64,000 nt of DNA from Dyadobacter crusticola DSM 16708 (GTDB lineage: Bacteria > Bacteroidota > Bacteroidia > Cytophagales > Spirosomataceae): contig NZ_JNJB01000008.1 in the NCBI RefSeq assembly GCF_000701505.1, positions 401,526-465,525 of the forward strand, read 5' to 3'. Shown here one piece after another: positions 9,153 through 16,559 of the stretch. Positions within the stretch are counted from its first letter, which is position 1. Every line of letters starts with the position of its first letter. Below the pieces are notes generated by a model that saw only the letters and a list, made by a program, of their open reading frames with translations, was not told the DNA's origin and searched no databases. The position numbers and the translations under genes are program-made.

Positions 9153-10376
9153 TTAAAAGGCTTCCATTACCTCTTCAATAGGTTTTGCACCTTCAAAAAA
9201 TGAGAGTAAACGCAGCAAAATTGCCTCGACGACTGCATCCGGGCAGGAAGCGCCGCAGGTGAGCATAATGCGGGCTGGCTGGTGCTTGGGCAGGTAATTT
9301 TCTGAAACGATTTCCTCTTTTGAATGCAGATCGAAATGACGGATTAATTGCTTGTCCAGCAACTTGTTTACAGATTCTATGAAGTAAGTCGGCAGCTCTT
9401 GCTCGCACAGCTCCACCAAATGCGAGGTGTTTGAACTGTTATAACCTCCGGCCACAATCACCAGGTCTGCGTCCTGCGTCAGCAATGCATAAGTTGCATC
9501 CTGATTATCATTGGTAGCATAGCACAGTGTATCCCTGGTATTTGCAAAATGCGCTTCAACCTGGTCGGGAAGGAGATTGTAATGGCGGATCATTACATTT
9601 TTCAAAAAATCAGAAATGCCCTGCGTATCGGAAGCGAGCATGGTTGTCTGGTTAACCACACCAATGCGCTGCAAATCTTTTTCTGGGTTAAAACCTTGCG
9701 AGTACTGCCCCTGAAAGTCTGTAAAGAACTCGGCAGCCATTCTCTTTCCGGTCATATATTCAGCCAGGCGCTCGGCCTGGGCCATATTCTCGACGATGAC
9801 CGTGGGTGCATTTTCCTTGCTGTGCGAAAATGTGGCGCGTGTCTCTTCGTGCTTGGGTTTTCCGTGAACCACAATCGTATAGTCCTTTTCGCCGATCTGT
9901 GCAGCCCGGTTCCAGACTTTTTCAACAAACGGACAGGTCGTATCGTACACGTACGAGTTAATGCCCAGTTGTGATAGCTTTTGCTGGTTCTCAACCGTAG
10001 TACCGAATGCGGGAACAATCACGATATCCTCCGTAGTAAGCTCTTCCCACGGAATCAGCTGATTTCCTTTGGTATCCATAATGAACCGCACGCCGCGGTC
10101 TGTCAAGTCGCGGTTTACATCCGGGTTATGGATCATTTCACTTAGAAGGAAAATCCGTTTACCAGGATTTTCGGCGATTGCTTTGTAGGCAATGTCAATT
10201 GCATTCTCAACTCCGTAACAAAACCCGAAGTGGCGCGCGATCAGGAATTGAACCGGCCCGAAATCAAGTACTGTTGGCGAATAATCGCGTTTCAGCTTGT
10301 CATTTTTGCGGCGGAATTCCTTGATCGGAGTGATAATCCGGCTCCTGTAAAAATCCGGGATATTGAACGTTTTCAT
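9153..10376 (-). CDS. ispH: 4-hydroxy-3-methylbut-2-enyl diphosphate reductase
   Basis: 407 residues. Last step of the MEP isoprenoid pathway: reduces HMBPP to IPP and DMAPP with a 4Fe-4S cluster in the cytoplasm. The three cluster cysteines are C53 (GFCYGVENA), C148 (DTTCPFVEKVW) and C285 (DTLCYATND). Conserved histidines are in MIHNPDVNRD and VHGKPKHEET. It is longer than the E. coli protein (about 316 residues), with an N-terminal extension and insertions like the plant/cyanobacterial/Cytophagales type. It starts at an ATG 30 nt below a TATCTTTG box. Its products feed the polyprenyl synthase at 28.3-29.2 kb. Confidence 0.96.
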   Translation of the reverse strand: MKTFNIPDFYRSRIITPIKEFRRKNDKLKRDYSPTVLDFGPVQFLIARHFGFCYGVENAIDIAYKAIAENPGKRIFLLSEMIHNPDVNRDLTDRGVRFIMDTKGNQLIPWEELTTEDIVIVPAFGTTVENQQKLSQLGINSYVYDTTCPFVEKVWNRAAQIGEKDYTIVVHGKPKHEETRATFSHSKENAPTVIVENMAQAERLAEYMTGKRMAAEFFTDFQGQYSQGFNPEKDLQRIGVVNQTTMLASDTQGISDFLKNVMIRHYNLLPDQVEAHFANTRDTLCYATNDNQDATYALLTQDADLVIVAGGYNSSNTSHLVELCEQELPTYFIESVNKLLDKQLIRHFDLHSKEEIVSENYLPKHQPARIMLTCGASCPDAVVEAILLRLLSFFEGAKPIEEVMEAF

Positions 10377-10406
10377 TTACGAATTCGGTAGATTGCAGCT
10401 AACAGC

Positions 10407-10414
10407 CAAAGATA
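10407..10414 (-). promoter_or_regulatory. ispH promoter, -7 box
   Basis: Minus-strand TATCTTTG, a perfect TAnnTTTG match, about 30 nt before the ispH start. Confidence 0.55.
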
Positions 10415-10554
10415 CTATACTAAACTTCCTGAAGAACAATCTGCTGTTTATCATTGTTCAAATCTGATTTTTTTGAAAAAATTATAATGAACGTGCAACA
10501 TGCCAGATGCATTGCTGTCTTTGTTACAGAACGTTCAAAAATTAAACCTTCTGC

Positions 10555-11109
10555 TTGAAAACACAAATATACCCAGACCGGCATGTCGAACTGGTGGAAC
10601 GGTGTAAGCTCGGCGAGCGAAAAGCGCAGTACGAGTTGTACAAATCGTACTCAAAAGCCATGTTCAACATCTGTATGCGGATTCTGAACCATATGGGAGA
10701 GGCAGAGGATGCTTTGCAGGAAGCTTTTGTGGACGCATTTACCAATCTGCACCAGTTCAGGCAGCAGTCGACATTTGGCGCCTGGCTCAAACAGATCGTG
10801 GTCAACAAGGCGATCAACCATATGCGCAGCAGAAAGGTGAAATGGGTGGAGATTGACGAATACCAGGAAACAATGGAGGACAGCGTCGATACTCTGGGCT
10901 TTGACGAGCAAGAGACTTTGCTGGAAGTGGAGCGGGTGAGAAGTATGGTTCAAAAATTGCCTGACGGTTACCGGGTTGTACTGAGTCTTTATCTGTTTGA
11001 AGGTTATGATCACGAAGAAATAGGCGAGGTGCTGGGAATCAGCGAAACCACTTCGAGAACACAATATATGAGAGCGAAAAGGAAGCTGACTGAAATGCTG
11101 GTCAGATAG
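10555..11109 (+). CDS. RNA polymerase sigma factor, ECF type
   Basis: 184 residues from a TTG start; an in-frame stop lies only 12 nt upstream, so no longer start is possible. Region 2 is seen in KAMFNICMRILNHMGEAEDALQEAF and region 4 as a helix-turn-helix around GYDHEEIGEVLGISETTSR. It directs core RNA polymerase to its own regulon. The following gene (82 nt downstream) encodes a single-span membrane protein that may be its anti-sigma factor, and a DUF4097 protein follows that. No stimulus can be read from the sequence. The start codon is the least certain part. Confidence 0.9.
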   Translation: MKTQIYPDRHVELVERCKLGERKAQYELYKSYSKAMFNICMRILNHMGEAEDALQEAFVDAFTNLHQFRQQSTFGAWLKQIVVNKAINHMRSRKVKWVEIDEYQETMEDSVDTLGFDEQETLLEVERVRSMVQKLPDGYRVVLSLYLFEGYDHEEIGEVLGISETTSRTQYMRAKRKLTEMLVR

Positions 11110-11190
11110 CATTAACAATATTTAACAAGGTATCTACTTAAAAAATACGGATTTGAAAAAATTATTTACCCATGACACGTTAATGAATCT

Positions 11191-11799
11191 ATGAAAAATT
11201 CTTCAGATAAAAAGGATCGATTGGAGCGGTTTGTGAGAGATAACAGGGATGGATTTGATACTTTCTTACCGCAGGATTCTTTGTGGAGCCAAATTGAGAG
11301 CCAACTTCATCACGAAATTCCCGTCGTTCCCGAGAAATCCAAAAAAAAACTTAGGCGATTAAACAATCCCTACTTCGACTGGCGCATTGCGGCCGGCGTA
11401 TGCCTTGCCCTTGGAATCGGGTTCCTGGTTTACCTTAATAATGAATACGGCCTCGCCCGCGACCCTCGTGTAGCGCTGAAAGTTCCCACTTACGCCCGGG
11501 AGCTCAACCAGTACAATGTTGCAATAGATCAGAAACGGGAGGAGATTATCAAGCTGGCGAAGAACAATCCTGAATTGTACAAGGATTTTGCTTCTGATCT
11601 GGAAAGTCTGGAAGTAAGTTACAAGAACTTGCGCTCCAACCTGGCAAATGCCCCTAACCAGGAGGCGCTGCTGGAAGCGATGATCCAGAACCTTCAATGG
11701 CAGGTAGATCTGCTCAATCAACAATTAGACATTTTGCAACGCATTAATCAAGTCAAAAATGACTACGAAAAAGAGAATAACAGCGCTCCTGTTATTTAA
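11191..11799 (+). CDS. Single-pass membrane protein, putative anti-sigma factor
   Basis: 202 residues. A charged cytoplasmic N-terminus (about 1-60, with KKKLRR just before the membrane), one membrane helix at about 64-82, and a periplasmic part rich in charged helix-forming residues (about 100-195), probably a coiled coil. I recognise no zinc-binding HxxxCxxC motif, so it is not a classical ZAS anti-sigma factor. The assignment rests on topology and on its position between an ECF sigma gene and a DUF4097 gene. Its last 41 nt overlap the next gene in another frame, which implies tight co-expression. Confidence 0.6.
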   Translation: MKNSSDKKDRLERFVRDNRDGFDTFLPQDSLWSQIESQLHHEIPVVPEKSKKKLRRLNNPYFDWRIAAGVCLALGIGFLVYLNNEYGLARDPRVALKVPTYARELNQYNVAIDQKREEIIKLAKNNPELYKDFASDLESLEVSYKNLRSNLANAPNQEALLEAMIQNLQWQVDLLNQQLDILQRINQVKNDYEKENNSAPVI

Positions 11800-12817
11800 T
11801 ATAGCACTGATTTTACCCAACCTGCTCAGCGCAGGACCAGGTATCCCCGACCAAAACGGGCTAATCGAGAAGCGGAGGAACATTACAAAGGTTTTTGATG
11901 TGAAAAGCAGTGATATGCTGCTTGTCGAAAACAAATTCGGTCAGGTGAAAGTCAACCTTTGGGCCAAAGATGAGATCAAGGTAGAAATAGTCGTAACTGC
12001 CAATGCTCCCTCCGACGGCCGTGCTTCTGAATACCTGAGCGCAGTCAATATTGAAGAAAGAAGAATTAAAAACCAGATCAGCCTCGTTACCCGCATTGAC
12101 AGAAGTCAGTTTGGCAATAATGGATGGAATAACCGCAAAGGTGAAAAGAACTATATCCGGATCGATTACACCGTTTACATGCCAAAAGAGAATGCACTGG
12201 TTGTGAAAAACGAGTTTGGCGATACAGATATTCCTTCATTTTACGCGCCATTAACGATAGATTCCAGGTATGGAAACTTTGTTGCCAATCACCTGGAAAA
12301 CGCAGACAATGTTATCGATGTGCGTTACGGCAGTGCTACAATCGGGAAAATGGATGGTGGAAAGCTTGAATTTCAGTACTCGAAGCTGAGCCTCGATCAG
12401 GCAAAAAAGATATTGTTGGTCAACAAATCAGGTGAACTGAATATCCGCGATGTGATCACCTTGGATGCAGATATTGACTACTCAGGTGCCAAGATTGGTA
12501 CGATCCGCGGTTCCGGGAAAATCAAGCTGAATTACTCGGGCAACTTCAAAATCGACGAGCTGACCAACTCAGCCCAGAATGTAGATATCCAAGCTGCTTA
12601 TTCTTCGGTAGTACTACCGGCGGAGGCTAACCAGTTTAATGTGACTGTTTCTTACGGGAATTTCACCTATCCGACCAATAACGTGAACTTCTCAGTGCAG
12701 CCGGCTAAAGACCATAAATCGTATACATTGAAGCAGTACCAGGGAAAGATCGGCACCGGCTCTGGTACCAAGATTACTGTTAATTCCCGGTATGGCGATG
12801 TGAGACTAAAAGAGTAA
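11759..12817 (+). CDS. Secreted DUF4097-type beta-helix protein
   Basis: 352 residues with a signal peptide at about 1-26. The rest is a chain of short repeating strands (for example LVENKFGQVKVNLW, LVVKNEFGDTDIP, IDSRYGNFVANHLE, VDIRYGSATIGK loosely), the right-handed beta-solenoid pattern of DUF4097/putative adhesin proteins. The function is unknown; members are exported and are often encoded with ECF sigma/anti-sigma pairs, so an envelope stress output or sensor is plausible. It overlaps the preceding gene by 41 nt and ends 8 nt before the convergent bshC. Confidence 0.75.
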   Translation: MTTKKRITALLLFNIALILPNLLSAGPGIPDQNGLIEKRRNITKVFDVKSSDMLLVENKFGQVKVNLWAKDEIKVEIVVTANAPSDGRASEYLSAVNIEERRIKNQISLVTRIDRSQFGNNGWNNRKGEKNYIRIDYTVYMPKENALVVKNEFGDTDIPSFYAPLTIDSRYGNFVANHLENADNVIDVRYGSATIGKMDGGKLEFQYSKLSLDQAKKILLVNKSGELNIRDVITLDADIDYSGAKIGTIRGSGKIKLNYSGNFKIDELTNSAQNVDIQAAYSSVVLPAEANQFNVTVSYGNFTYPTNNVNFSVQPAKDHKSYTLKQYQGKIGTGSGTKITVNSRYGDVRLKE

Positions 12818-12825
12818 GAACCTTT

Positions 12826-14376
12826 TTATTCTTCCAGAATTACATTGTAACTGAAATTCAACGGATCAAAAGCATTGTAAAGCTTCTGAATAAATTCGGG
12901 ATCATTGATATAGAAACTCAGCAGATTATCATACCGTTCCTGGGCGATTCCGTTCGGGAACAGTTTGTTTTTAAGCGTCAGCAATTGCTCGATTTCCGAT
13001 TCATGATTGCGTTCTTCCGCTCTCACGATGCGCTTTTCGAGTTGTCTCAAAGAATTCAGAAGCCGTGTTTGCTCCGCCTTCACAGCACCCAGCATCGTTT
13101 GATCCACTGCCACAGCTTTTGAAAGAATGGAATCAAAAATCTTGTTAAATTCTTCCTTTTCCGCATTCAGGTCCAGAACGCGCTCGCTGTTCCTTTCAAT
13201 AAAAGTCTTCCGCAATGCGACTTCGTCGAGAAAAAGATCTTTATAGCTTATTTTCAGCTTACGCGCCTTTTTGCTCTGGTACCCATTGATATACAATGCA
13301 AAATTCCTCGGCATCAGGGCAGGGAAAGGTACATTGAAATGATCAAAAACTCCTTTCAGTTGCATCCAGTAAGGCACCTCTGACGGTCCACCAATATACG
13401 CAAGATTAGGTAGGATTATCTCCTCGTAAAGCGGCCTTAATATGACGTTGGGACTGAAAAGCTCAGGCCTGTTTTCAGCCAGTTCGAGTATCTCGTCTTC
13501 GGAGAAGGACAAGTCGGTATTAAGTACCTTGAAGGTTTCGCCTTCCTTTACAATGCGCTCCCGAAGGTTATTATCCAGATAAAATAAGTTGATTTCGCGC
13601 GCATTCAGCGGCGTATGGTAGCCCAGTGCATTGAGCTCCGAAGTAGTTTGCGAAACGATTTTCTCGCAAATGGAAGTAGTTAATTCTTCTTTTACAACTG
13701 GCAGAAAACTGCGTTTCAGATCTGCATTGTCGGCGTCGATACTGATCAGGCCATATTGCCCGAATAACTCGTGCATATAACATCGAACCGCATCAGCAAG
13801 CGAATTGTTTTCGAGATACGCTTTCGCGAAAAGCAGCGGCTTGTCAGGTAGTTGTTTTAAAATCACTTCCAGCTCTTTCGGGTTCAGCCGGCCTACTGCG
13901 CCTTTGTGTTCACCAGTCCATTTATGGGTTTGTCCAAACAAATGGAATGAAGCGATTTCTTCAAAATCATGATCCTCCGTCGCCATCCAATACACAGGCA
14001 CGAAGTTGTAATCCGGGTAAGCCGCTTTGAGCGCTTGCGCAAGCTTAACCGCCGTGATGATCTTGTAAATAATGTATAATGGCCCCGTGAAGATATTCAG
14101 CTGGTGACCTGTTGTTACCGTGAAAGTTTTCTCATCAAGCAAAAGCGAGAAATCGGGATAATGCGGCAGACCTTTGTATTGCTGTTCAAGTACGTCCACC
14201 AGCGTTTTGCGTTTCCCTAGATCGAAGCTGCTCTTCTTTGCTATTACCTCCTGAAAATTTTCGAGCGTGGGAAAAGAGGTGTAAAAAGCTTCCAGCGCAG
14301 GTTTTTGGTCCAGATAATCGAGTAAAAGTGCGGGGAATTGCCCTGTTGTACGCAGATCCACAGTGTGCAGAGTCAT
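12826..14376 (-). CDS. bshC: Bacillithiol biosynthesis cysteine-adding enzyme
   Basis: 516 residues. Adds cysteine to GlcN-malate to complete bacillithiol, the low-molecular-weight thiol of Bacillota and many Bacteroidota. Recognised by the N-terminal pattern DLRTTGQFPALLLDYLDQ, the nucleotide-binding fold motif TVTTGHQLNIFTGPLY, and a long C-terminal coiled coil (about 390-480, rich in Glu/Lys/Arg). The ATG at 14376 is chosen; the in-frame extension to 14412 starts at TTG and adds residues foreign to the family. bshA and bshB are not in the window. Monocistronic, convergent with the DUF4097 gene. Confidence 0.93.
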   Translation of the reverse strand: MTLHTVDLRTTGQFPALLLDYLDQKPALEAFYTSFPTLENFQEVIAKKSSFDLGKRKTLVDVLEQQYKGLPHYPDFSLLLDEKTFTVTTGHQLNIFTGPLYIIYKIITAVKLAQALKAAYPDYNFVPVYWMATEDHDFEEIASFHLFGQTHKWTGEHKGAVGRLNPKELEVILKQLPDKPLLFAKAYLENNSLADAVRCYMHELFGQYGLISIDADNADLKRSFLPVVKEELTTSICEKIVSQTTSELNALGYHTPLNAREINLFYLDNNLRERIVKEGETFKVLNTDLSFSEDEILELAENRPELFSPNVILRPLYEEIILPNLAYIGGPSEVPYWMQLKGVFDHFNVPFPALMPRNFALYINGYQSKKARKLKISYKDLFLDEVALRKTFIERNSERVLDLNAEKEEFNKIFDSILSKAVAVDQTMLGAVKAEQTRLLNSLRQLEKRIVRAEERNHESEIEQLLTLKNKLFPNGIAQERYDNLLSFYINDPEFIQKLYNAFDPLNFSYNVILEE

Positions 14377-14524
14377 GAAAGGTGGCTTTTCAGTAGCTTG
14401 AAGAGAATCCAACGTGTTTTACTTTTTGTTCATCTGTAACCAATCTTTTAACGAGAAAATCCCGGAATTTGGTTTCCCAAAGTTCCGCAATTTGAAGAAG
14501 AATAAAAAACCTTATTGAGGGCTA

Positions 14525-14556
14525 CAAAAAGGCCGGACCTTACGCAGATCCGGCTT
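14525..14556 (-). terminator. Terminator after acyl-CoA dehydrogenase gene
   Basis: Minus-strand hairpin, AAGCCGGA paired with TCCGGCCT (one G-T pair), followed by TTTTT. Confidence 0.65.
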
Positions 14557-14606
14557 GATTTTTGGCTATTTTTTCGGACGAGCTCAGAGCTCAATACTGG
14601 TTTTTC

Positions 14607-16421
14607 TCAAAGAGCATAAGCATTTTTGGAGATCAATTCGTCCGCAATCCGCCTGCGCGCATCTTTCAGGTTTGACGGTTCTATTTTCGTAAATCGTTTC
14701 AATCCCATTAACATCACGTTCAGCTCGTCACTTTCGGCGAAGCTGGTAATGGCCGCTCTTCCGGCGCTGTTCACTTTTTCAACAGCCCGGTTGAGGTAAA
14801 TGGCAGCGATATCCTTCTGTAATGCATTCTCTTCTTCACCCAGCAACTGAATGCTTTTTTCAACACGCAGCAGCACCGATTCGGCCACATATATCTCGAT
14901 GACCATATCCGCCAGGTTCATGATGATCTCCTGCTCTTCCGATAGTTTCATCATAAACTTCTGCACGGCTGCACCTGAAACCATCAGCACTGCTTTTTTG
15001 AGGTTTTTCAAAACCTTTTTCTCTTTGGCAAAAAGCGTTTCTTCCTCTTCGGCACCAAAATCCGGAATGGACATAATTTCTTTGCCCACCGCGGCAGCCG
15101 GTCCCATTAAATCGAGCTGGCCTTTCATAGCCCGTTTCAGCAACATATCCACAACCAGAAGCCGGTTGATCTCGTTTGTTCCCTCGAAAATCCGGTTGAT
15201 CCGGCTATCTCGGTAAGCGCGATCCATTGGCGCGTCTGCCGAGAAGCCCATTCCACCGTATATCTGCACACCTTCGTCTACCACAAAATCGAGTACTTCC
15301 GATCCGTGTACTTTCATAATAGCGCATTCTATTGCAAATTCTTCCAGCGCTTTCAGCTTGGCTTCTGAATCCTCCATTCCCTTCGATTGAAATGCTTCGA
15401 TCAGATCGTCAATATGCTGCCCGACCCGGTACGATGCCGATTCAGTCGCATACATGCCAACTGCCATTTCTGCCAGCTTATGCTTAATTGCACCGAACTG
15501 GGCAATGGAATTACCAAATTGCTTCCGCTCGTTGGCATAATTAATAGCCTGCTCAGCCACTCTCTTCGCGCCTCCCAGGGCAGCAGCTGCAAGCTTAATA
15601 CGTCCGATATTCAGGATATTAACAGCGATCTTAAAACCATTCCCGCGCTCTGAGAGCATGTTTTCAACAGGCACCAGGCAATCGTTGAAGAAAATCTGCC
15701 GGGTATCCGAGCCTTTGATTCCCATTTTATGCTCGGGCTCATTCATCGTAATACCGCCAAACGATTTCTCAATGATGAAGGCTGTGAGGTTTTTATCCGT
15801 CTGCCCGTTTTCTTCTATTTTGGCAAAAACAATGAAAACATCTGCGAAACCGCCATTCGTGATCCACATTTTTTGACCATTAATGACATAGTGCTTTTCA
15901 TCGGTTGTGAGCTTAGCCTTTGTTTTGGCAGAATTTGCATCAGAGCCCGAATCCGGTTCGGTGAGACAGTAGGCTGCTTTCCATTCGCCGCTGGCCAGCT
16001 TCGGTAAATATCTTGATTTCTGCACTTCATTTCCATAATACAGGATTGGCAGGGTACCTATTCCGGTATGCGCCGAAAGTGCTACTGAGAACGAGTTACC
16101 GGCGCCGGTAGCTTCGGCTACAAGCATGGAGGTGTTGAAGTTCATTCCAAAACCACCATATTCTTCGGGGACAACCGTACCCAGTAAGCCCAGCTCACCC
16201 GCTTTGTCCATCAAACCTGATATTAAATCCGGGCTTTTTGCGTGGTCTATCTCGTCGAGTATCGGCCACACTTCCTTCGCAAGAAAGTCCCGGCAAGTAT
16301 CGGCGATCATGCGCTGCTCTTCTGTAAATTCCTCAGGGATAAATATTTGAGAGGCTTGGGTTTCCTTTATCAAAAATTCGCCTCCTCTAATAGATGTTTT
16401 GTTCGCTTCTGCAACGGCCAT
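14607..16421 (-). CDS. Acyl-CoA dehydrogenase (long form)
   Basis: 604 residues from the ATG at 16421. The 21 extra residues upstream overlap a predicted operator and promoter and are not counted. FAD enzyme for the first step of fatty acid beta-oxidation. The family blocks are present: LTEPDSGSDANS, YVINGQKMWITNGG, ERKQFGNSIAQF, and QIYGGMGFSADAPMDRAYRDSRINRIFEGTNEI in overlapping pieces. A C-terminal extra domain of about 170 residues makes it VLCAD-like and suggests long-chain substrates. Electrons go to ETF. Two palindromic sites upstream match one before the thiolase gene at 22.9 kb, so the two are probably co-regulated although 5 kb apart. Confidence 0.93.
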   Translation of the reverse strand: MAVAEANKTSIRGGEFLIKETQASQIFIPEEFTEEQRMIADTCRDFLAKEVWPILDEIDHAKSPDLISGLMDKAGELGLLGTVVPEEYGGFGMNFNTSMLVAEATGAGNSFSVALSAHTGIGTLPILYYGNEVQKSRYLPKLASGEWKAAYCLTEPDSGSDANSAKTKAKLTTDEKHYVINGQKMWITNGGFADVFIVFAKIEENGQTDKNLTAFIIEKSFGGITMNEPEHKMGIKGSDTRQIFFNDCLVPVENMLSERGNGFKIAVNILNIGRIKLAAAALGGAKRVAEQAINYANERKQFGNSIAQFGAIKHKLAEMAVGMYATESASYRVGQHIDDLIEAFQSKGMEDSEAKLKALEEFAIECAIMKVHGSEVLDFVVDEGVQIYGGMGFSADAPMDRAYRDSRINRIFEGTNEINRLLVVDMLLKRAMKGQLDLMGPAAAVGKEIMSIPDFGAEEEETLFAKEKKVLKNLKKAVLMVSGAAVQKFMMKLSEEQEIIMNLADMVIEIYVAESVLLRVEKSIQLLGEEENALQKDIAAIYLNRAVEKVNSAGRAAITSFAESDELNVMLMGLKRFTKIEPSNLKDARRRIADELISKNAYAL

Positions 16422-16455
16422 ATCAGTAGTAATTATAGAACGATGTGAAACAAAG

Positions 16456-16469
16456 GTATGCTTGCATAC
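16456..16469. promoter_or_regulatory. Operator-like palindrome, proximal, acyl-CoA dehydrogenase gene
   Basis: GTATGC-TT-GCATAC, perfect 6-2-6 palindrome with flanks AG and TA, 34 nt upstream of the ATG and just downstream of the -7 box. The same pattern occurs at 16503-16516 and 22887-22900. The binding factor is not identified; a TetR or GntR family fatty-acid regulator would fit. Confidence 0.65.
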
Positions 16470-16481
16470 TATTGATAGTTT

Positions 16482-16489
16482 CAAATATA
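16482..16489 (-). promoter_or_regulatory. Acyl-CoA dehydrogenase promoter, -7 box
   Basis: Minus-strand TATATTTG, a perfect TAnnTTTG match. It lies between the two operator-like palindromes, so a bound repressor would block it. Confidence 0.6.
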
Positions 16490-16502
16490 AACCATAAACA
16501 AG

Positions 16503-16516
16503 TTATGCGCGCATAC
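16503..16516. promoter_or_regulatory. Operator-like palindrome, distal, acyl-CoA dehydrogenase gene
   Basis: TTATGC-GC-GCATAC with the same AG and TA flanks as the proximal site; centres are 47 bp apart. It covers the region where the -33 element should be. Confidence 0.6.
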
Positions 16517-16559
16517 TATCCTAAAATTTTGTGTTAAGGCTGCGTGAACTGGGTGTTCG

